A stretch of DNA of 9,163 nucleotides, taken from Streptomyces sp. (GTDB lineage: Bacteria; Actinomycetota; Actinomycetes; Streptomycetales; Streptomycetaceae). Below, piece after piece: positions 7,107 to 9,163 of the stretch; positions within the stretch are counted from its first letter, which is position 1; each line of letters opens with the position of its first letter. Location of the stretch: contig DOWQ01000606.1 in the NCBI GenBank assembly GCA_003519485.1, positions 1-9,163 of the forward strand, written 5' to 3'. Below the pieces are notes generated by a model. It was not told the origin of the DNA. It did not search any database and saw nothing but the letters and a program-made list of their open reading frames with translations. Made by a program: the position numbers and the translations under genes.

Positions 7107-8329
7107 CGGCCCGCCGCCTCTCCCCGGCCGGAGGGCTGCCACGCCGCCCGGACCCATTCATCGGGGTCCGGGTCGAAGCTGGCCGCCAGCAGCCTGGCTT
7201 CCGCCAGGTCCAAGCCGGGCATGAGTTCGAGTGCTGCGGTGAGCAGCGCCTGCGACGGACCGCCCGCAGGACCGGGGCGCCCCCGTGGGCCGTCCTCGGG
7301 AAGCGATCCGCCGGAGAGCAGGGCGTCCGTCTCGGTGAGCCACTGCCGCCAGCGCGCGGTCGCGTCACCCGGAGCCCGTGCACGAGCCGCCGGGCCGCCG
7401 ACGCCGAGGCGGGCCGCGTGCTCGGCGCTCAGTACCCCGACACGGTCGGTCGACCAGTGCAGCAGTGCGGATTTCTCCACCCGGCGCCGCCACCGGAGGA
7501 AGTCCTCGTGCAGTGCGGGGTCAGGGAGTTCCGCCATGGCCCGGTCACGGAAAGCGCGGGCCCGGCGTGCGGCAGCTTCCCATCCGGCCACGGCGAGCAG
7601 CCGTCCCAGGGAGTCCAGATACGAGGCCGCCACCCGCTGCCGCCGCGCGGCATGGTCCCCGGCCGCGCTCCAGAAGACGGGGCCGTCCGCATCCGGCGAA
7701 GCGACCACCCGGCCGTGCGCCTCCTGCACCACGTCGCCCTGCAGCACCGCATGCACGACGAGACCCGCAGGCCACTCCGGCAGCACCGGCCCCAATGGAA
7801 CGTGCAGGACATCGAGCTTCAGCCCGTCCCGGTCCGGGGCGGTGCCGGCCATCGCAAGCCCGCCCGGCATCTCCATACCGGAATCCTCGTCGCCCTCGCC
7901 GTGCCCGTGCTCCCCGCCGTGACCGTGGTGCTCGTCGCTCCGCTCGGCCCGCTTGTGCCGTTCGCTCCACTCGTCGTCACGGCGGGCGGCATCGCGCAGC
8001 TGTCCTGGTCCGCACAGCTCCGCGACCAGCTGCTGAAGCACACCAACCGCCCCGTCGGGGCGCACGGCCCGGCCACGTACTCGCGGGCCGGGCATCTGCT
8101 CCCACAGCGCCTCCACGACCCAGCACATCTCATCGGAGGGCTCGCCCGCCACCAGCAGGATGTCCGCGTCCGCCGGTGTCAGCGCGAACCGCCCACCAAC
8201 CCGCGGGACAGCCCCCTCCACGGCGATGCGCACCGCAGTCGCCCCCGGGCACGCCACCAGCAGAATGTGCGGCCGGCGAACGGCGTACGTATCCAGGACC
8301 CGGCGCCAGCCGTGCGCGAGCGTCCTCAT
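7103..8329 (-). CDS. Degenerate NuoB-NuoD-like fusion protein
   Basis: A 408-residue soluble protein in the slot where nuoB, nuoC and nuoD are expected. Residues 18-106 resemble NuoB: HILLVACPGA, then TPADADILLVAGEPSDEMCW and VVEALWEQMPGPR match the ADxxLVxG...M....YEQMPxPR core. Only C27 lies at the paired-Cys site; the third-Cys loop is deleted and the Gly-Cys-Pro-Pro segment reads RAVRPDGAVGVL. Residues 121-156 form a linker rich in His, Gly, Asp and Glu (H125, H134, H135, H137, H141, H143). Residues 170-390 resemble NuoD in three blocks: VPLGPVLPEWPAGLVVHAVL (N-terminal strand), RVGVLSAEHAARLGVGGPAA (like VGVLSxExALxxGxTGP) and GLDLAEARLLAASFDPD (C-terminal helix). The NuoD part is about half usual length, and GPxHPxTHG has become GPVLPEWPAG. 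ATG 8329 overlaps nuoA as ATGA, and the stop overlaps nuoH. I infer a structural cap on the membrane arm without Fe-S or quinone chemistry; homology calls are by eye. Confidence 0.78.
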   Translation of the reverse strand: MRTLAHGWRRVLDTYAVRRPHILLVACPGATAVRIAVEGAVPRVGGRFALTPADADILLVAGEPSDEMCWVVEALWEQMPGPRVRGRAVRPDGAVGVLQQLVAELCGPGQLRDAARRDDEWSERHKRAERSDEHHGHGGEHGHGEGDEDSGMEMPGGLAMAGTAPDRDGLKLDVLHVPLGPVLPEWPAGLVVHAVLQGDVVQEAHGRVVASPDADGPVFWSAAGDHAARRQRVAASYLDSLGRLLAVAGWEAAARRARAFRDRAMAELPDPALHEDFLRWRRRVEKSALLHWSTDRVGVLSAEHAARLGVGGPAARARAPGDATARWRQWLTETDALLSGGSLPEDGPRGRPGPAGGPSQALLTAALELMPGLDLAEARLLAASFDPDPDEWVRAAWQPSGRGEAAGR

Positions 8330-8676
8330 GCCCACCGCAGAGCGCCTTCCCGCCATGCGTAGACGACACCGCACATCAACAGGCCCAGGAAGGTGAACAT
8401 CTCCACCACCGCAGCGGCGCCCATATCGGCGACGACAACCGCCCACGGGTACATGAAGAGCATCTCCACATCGAAGGCCAGGAAGAGCAGAGTGAGCACA
8501 TACCAGCGGGCGTGGAATCGGGACCACGCATGCTCATCAGGCTGCCCGCCACTCAGAAACGGGCCCGCCGCCAGCGGAGACGCACGCACCGCAGTCAACC
8601 CATGCAGCAGACGCAGCCCGACAACCGCGGCCACGCCGAGAAGCAACATGACGGCCGCATCCAGGAACTCACGCAT
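8326..8676 (-). CDS. nuoA: NADH-quinone oxidoreductase subunit A-like
   Basis: A 116-residue, three-helix membrane protein of normal NuoA (ND3) length; NuoA helps close the quinone-site entry and its TM1-TM2 loop senses active state. The diagnostic block is clear: SRFHARWYVLTLLFLAFDVE (52-71), then MLFMYPWAV, like the family F-x-V-R-F-Y-L...F-D-x-E...F-x-(Y/F)-P-W-A. E92 in TM3 is kept. The TM1-TM2 loop, usually with P-Y-E-(C/S)-G, reads GPFLSGGQPDEH (38-49), so the Glu is lost and Cys is absent. Start options are ATG 8685, GTG 8682 and ATG 8676 in one frame. I chose 8676 because a GGA lies nine bases upstream, whereas the same GGA abuts ATG 8685; GTG 8757 has no ribosome site. It is first in the operon, and its stop overlaps the fusion gene start. 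Confidence 0.88.
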   Translation of the reverse strand: MREFLDAAVMLLLGVAAVVGLRLLHGLTAVRASPLAAGPFLSGGQPDEHAWSRFHARWYVLTLLFLAFDVEMLFMYPWAVVVADMGAAAVVEMFTFLGLLMCGVVYAWREGALRWA

Positions 8677-8833
8677 GCTCACCATTCCAAGGCCGAGTAG
8701 AAATGCGACTGTGTACCCGTCTACCCGGACTCGATGCCCGGCTCTCCGCGTCCGCACGGCCGGAACCCGATCAGCGCAATGTGCAGGAAGACCGCGTTAG
8801 TTAGCAGCCCGGCAAACGGTGCCCCGTTATCAG

Positions 8834-8853
8834 CCCTTTTGCATACACAAGGG
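8834..8853. promoter_or_regulatory. Candidate operator: 20-bp imperfect palindrome
   Basis: The + strand reads CCCTTTTGCATACACAAGGG. Compared with its reverse complement, 16 of 20 positions are symmetric, giving CCCTTnTGnATnCAnAAGGG with perfect 5-bp outer arms. It sits 158 bases upstream of the chosen nuoA start, inside the AT-richer part of the intergenic region, which is a reasonable place for a dimeric regulator to control this operon. The regulator is unknown. Confidence 0.45.
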
Positions 8854-9107
8854 GGAGTGCCGGCCGCTGTCAGAGATCGGATGCAGGCCCTGACCCACCC
8901 CTGTACGACCGAGTCCCCTCGGCTTGCCCGTGCCTCGTGACACCTCGCTGGAGACAGGGACCCTGCCTGCGCCCCATAACCCTTCGCACCTGTATCTCGC
9001 GTTTCATCGATCACCGCATTGCCGAGGTACCGGTAGCACTGCAGGAAATGCGACAGGCAACCCAATGCCCGCGCTACAGCCCTACCTCAGCCTCTGCGAA
9101 CAGTGAA

Positions 9108-9148
9108 ACGATTCTGCATCATAGACAGGCCCCCAGGGGGCAAATCGT
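9108..9148. repeat. Nested inverted repeat near the window edge
   Basis: A tight inner repeat GCCCCCAGGGGGC (9129-9141; 6-bp arms, 1-base centre) lies between outer arms ACGATT (9108-9113) and AATCGT (9143-9148). The spacing between arms is unequal (15 bases left, 1 base right). It could be a protein-binding site or the end of a feature running out of the window; there is no T run on either strand to make it a terminator. Confidence 0.3.
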
Positions 9149-9163
9149 GCATTTTCGATAACC

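Larger units (their letters stand above)
8677..9163. other. Upstream non-coding region of the nuo-like operon
   Basis: No convincing gene on either strand. A 114-codon TTG frame on the minus strand (9065 to 8721) is Cys/Arg/Gly-rich with no family likeness. GC content is visibly lower than in the operon, and AT-rich patches appear near 8834-8850 and 9101-9160, as expected for a promoter region. I looked for TTGACN...TANNNT pairs at 16-18 base spacing upstream of nuoA and found none convincing, so the promoter is not assigned. The region holds one strong imperfect palindrome and several short ones, described separately. Confidence 0.5.

Noticed and set aside
7103..8329. The fusion gene as a pseudogene of nuoB-nuoC-nuoD
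   Set aside because: The frame is continuous for 408 residues, is coupled by overlaps on both sides, and keeps NuoD-like blocks up to the C-terminus, which random decay would not leave in frame.
8330..8527. 66-residue N-terminal extension of the NuoB/NuoD-like protein
   Set aside because: It lies inside nuoA in another frame and is Arg/Gly/Cys-rich; the ATGA overlap at 8326-8329 is the natural start.
8721..9065. 114-codon TTG frame upstream of nuoA on the minus strand
   Set aside because: No recognisable domain, no ribosome site, odd Cys/Arg composition and lower GC suggest non-coding DNA. I cannot exclude a fragment of an unknown gene.
1..9163. tRNA, rRNA, CRISPR arrays or insertion sequences
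   Set aside because: I saw no regularly spaced repeats, cloverleaf-like sequence, transposase motifs or paired terminal repeats with target duplications.

Overview
High-GC DNA with a G/C-biased third codon position, tightly overlapping genes and Streptomyces-like protein sequences points to an actinomycete, most likely Streptomyces or a close relative. No taxonomic marker gene is present, so this is inference.

Layout. Positions 2-237 (+ strand) hold the decayed remains of an OmpR/PhoB-type response regulator, broken across three reading frames. Positions 238-491 carry no convincing gene; two short GC palindromes (444-453 and 470-479) lie just beyond the end of nuoN. From 8676 down to 492 the minus strand is one continuous gene set, transcribed right to left: nuoA, a fused nuoB/nuoD-like gene, nuoH, nuoJ, nuoK, nuoL, nuoM, nuoN. 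The first five junctions are 4-base ATGA/GTGA overlaps, L/M has a 2-base gap and M/N a 46-base gap, so this looks like a single translationally coupled operon. Positions 8677-9163 are non-coding upstream DNA with a candidate operator (imperfect 20-bp palindrome, 8834-8853) and a stem-like repeat near the window edge.

Biology. The operon encodes the whole membrane arm of respiratory complex I (A, H, J, K, L, M, N). It has none of the NADH-oxidising module (E, F, G), no nuoC and no nuoI. The only peripheral-arm protein is a 408-residue polypeptide that I read as NuoB fused to NuoD through a His/acid-rich linker. Its NuoB part has lost the cysteine ligands of Fe-S cluster N2, and its NuoD part is about half normal length and has lost the quinone-site histidine motif. 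NuoH has independently lost the acidic quinone-chamber loop. NuoK and NuoL keep their proton-path residues, and NuoM nearly all of them. The picture is a complex I relative that may still move ions but appears unable to do quinone chemistry by the known route. That combination is the main point of interest. From memory, Streptomyces genomes carry a second, incomplete nuo locus besides the standard 14-gene operon, and this window probably shows such a locus; I could not check that here.
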